Assembly (NCBI GenBank): GCA_949286445.1
Contig: CASECL010000305.1
Coordinates: forward strand, 1-5,734
Source of the DNA: an uncultured bacterium
Lineage (GTDB): Bacteria; Verrucomicrobiota; Lentisphaeria; Victivallales; Victivallaceae
Direction: 5' to 3'
DNA: 5,734 bases
Positions 4,961 to 5,734 of the stretch are shown one piece after another. Within the stretch, counting starts at the first letter, position 1. Each line of letters begins with the position of its first letter. The position numbers and the translations under genes are program-made. The notes under the pieces are model-generated. The model was not told the origin of the DNA. It worked only from the letters and a program-made list of their open reading frames with translations, and searched no databases.

Positions 4961-5734
4961 ATGAAACCGGCAGAAGCCGCGGTATCTGACCGCAGTTTTG
5001 AAATTCCGGCTCCGGGAACACCGGAGCGTCTGGAATATGTGAAGAATGATGCAATCTCCCTGCTTGCCAGCGGTAAGGATGTTTTGGTGTTCGGCGACGG
5101 CGGTGTTGAAAGCACGGCAAATTATTTGAGAAAGTGGAATTTCAACGCGGTGGTCAAACCGGCAGCCGGATTGACCGGCGGAGAAGTTTTTGATACCGTT
5201 TGTCTTGAGTTTGGAAAACTTCCGGATATGCCGGAAAAAATATATAATCTGATAGAGGGAAACAGATGTTTTCTCCGTCCCGGAGGCCGGATGATTTTCT
5301 GTGCCGGTACAGATGAAGGAGAAGATGCACTGCAGATTGCGGAGGAACGGATTAAAAAGGCTTTATCCGTTCCGGCGGTTGAACTTTGTTTTCACCGGCT
5401 CAACGAATATGGCTGTGTGCTTTGCTCATTTACCCGGGACAGCGCAGGGGAGGGAACGGCGGCTGCTGAGAAACGGGGAGACGGAGCATCTTCGTGCGGA
5501 GAAGATATTTCCGGTAATGCGGCAATCACAATACTGATGCCGACCTGGAACCGTCCGGAGTTGTTGAGACAGGCGATTGAATCGGTGGTAAAACAGCATT
5601 GTCAATGCTGGAAGTTGTTAGTTATAAATGATGGAGGGGAAGATGTTTTTCCTGTGGTTGAAAGTTTTGCTGACCGGAGGATAAGTTATTACACTGTTCC
5701 CCATGGCGGCAAGGCAGCGGCGTTGAATTTTGCC
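4961..5734 (+). CDS. Degenerate methyltransferase-like domain fused to a family 2 glycosyltransferase, N-terminal part, truncated by window edge
   Basis: The frame is open for 258 codons to the window end. An in-frame TAA directly before the ATG (4958-4960) excludes an earlier start, and AGGGGAAG at 4943-4950 can serve as ribosome site. Residues 22-115 resemble a class I SAM-methyltransferase fold: VLVFGDGGV (41-49) stands at motif I, and FDTVCLEFGKLPDMP (77-91) followed by LRPGGRMIF (105-113) resembles the later strands. The acidic residue and third glycine of motif I are missing, so SAM binding is doubtful. A low-complexity linker (160-186) leads to a GT-A family 2 glycosyltransferase: ITILMPTWNRPELLRQAIESVV (split around 189-210), LLVINDGG with D224 at the nucleotide-sugar aspartate, and the H-GGKAAALNFA block at the edge. 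The DxD and catalytic base lie beyond the window. The gene starts 29 bp after wzt, so it probably builds or finishes the exported glycan. Donor and linkage are unknown. Confidence 0.85.
   Translation, partial: MKPAEAAVSDRSFEIPAPGTPERLEYVKNDAISLLASGKDVLVFGDGGVESTANYLRKWNFNAVVKPAAGLTGGEVFDTVCLEFGKLPDMPEKIYNLIEGNRCFLRPGGRMIFCAGTDEGEDALQIAEERIKKALSVPAVELCFHRLNEYGCVLCSFTRDSAGEGTAAAEKRGDGASSCGEDISGNAAITILMPTWNRPELLRQAIESVVKQHCQCWKLLVINDGGEDVFPVVESFADRRISYYTVPHGGKAAALNFA

Noticed and set aside
5301..5537. 78-codon plus-strand frame inside the last gene
   Set aside because: It is out of frame with the continuous methyltransferase-like/glycosyltransferase frame, which is open to the window edge and carries the GT2 motifs.

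Overview
The window looks like a chromosomal fragment of a Gram-negative-type bacterium with moderate GC. A coding stretch on the minus strand runs off the left end. A divergent intergenic region follows, then a tightly packed plus-strand gene cluster that runs off the right end. The large surface-type protein combines an AIDA-like strand-loop-strand passenger region with calcium-loop FG-GAP repeats. From memory this pairing is common in Lentisphaerota (Victivallis-type) and some other anaerobic gut lineages. That assignment is a low-confidence inference; no rRNA or other strong taxonomic marker is present.

Left part (1-771, minus): the first 257 codons of an elongation factor G-like GTPase of the EF-G-2/FusA2 type, with its own candidate promoter at 833-861. 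The intergenic region (772-1174) contains that promoter, a run of helically phased A/T tracts, a small repeat/hairpin, and a plus-strand promoter. A near-perfect 20-bp palindrome lies over the -10 box of the plus-strand promoter.

Right part (1175-5734, plus): four genes in one direction with gaps of 36, -11 and 29 bp and no visible terminator between them, so probably one operon. In order they are: (i) a 519-residue repeat protein; (ii) a Wzm/KpsM/TagG-type ABC-2 permease; (iii) its Wzt-type ATPase, carrying a C-terminal glycan-binding-type extension; and (iv) the start of a protein that joins a degenerate methyltransferase-like domain to a family 2 glycosyltransferase.

Genes ii-iv are a recognisable start of an ABC-transporter-dependent surface polysaccharide (O-antigen or capsule type) locus. 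The glycan would be built on the cytoplasmic face by glycosyltransferases such as the last gene, recognised by the Wzt C-terminal domain and exported through Wzm. The unusual element is the leading gene, a predicted extracellular repeat protein with no recognisable signal peptide. Its place at the head of a glycan export operon suggests, but does not prove, that protein and glycan meet at the cell surface.
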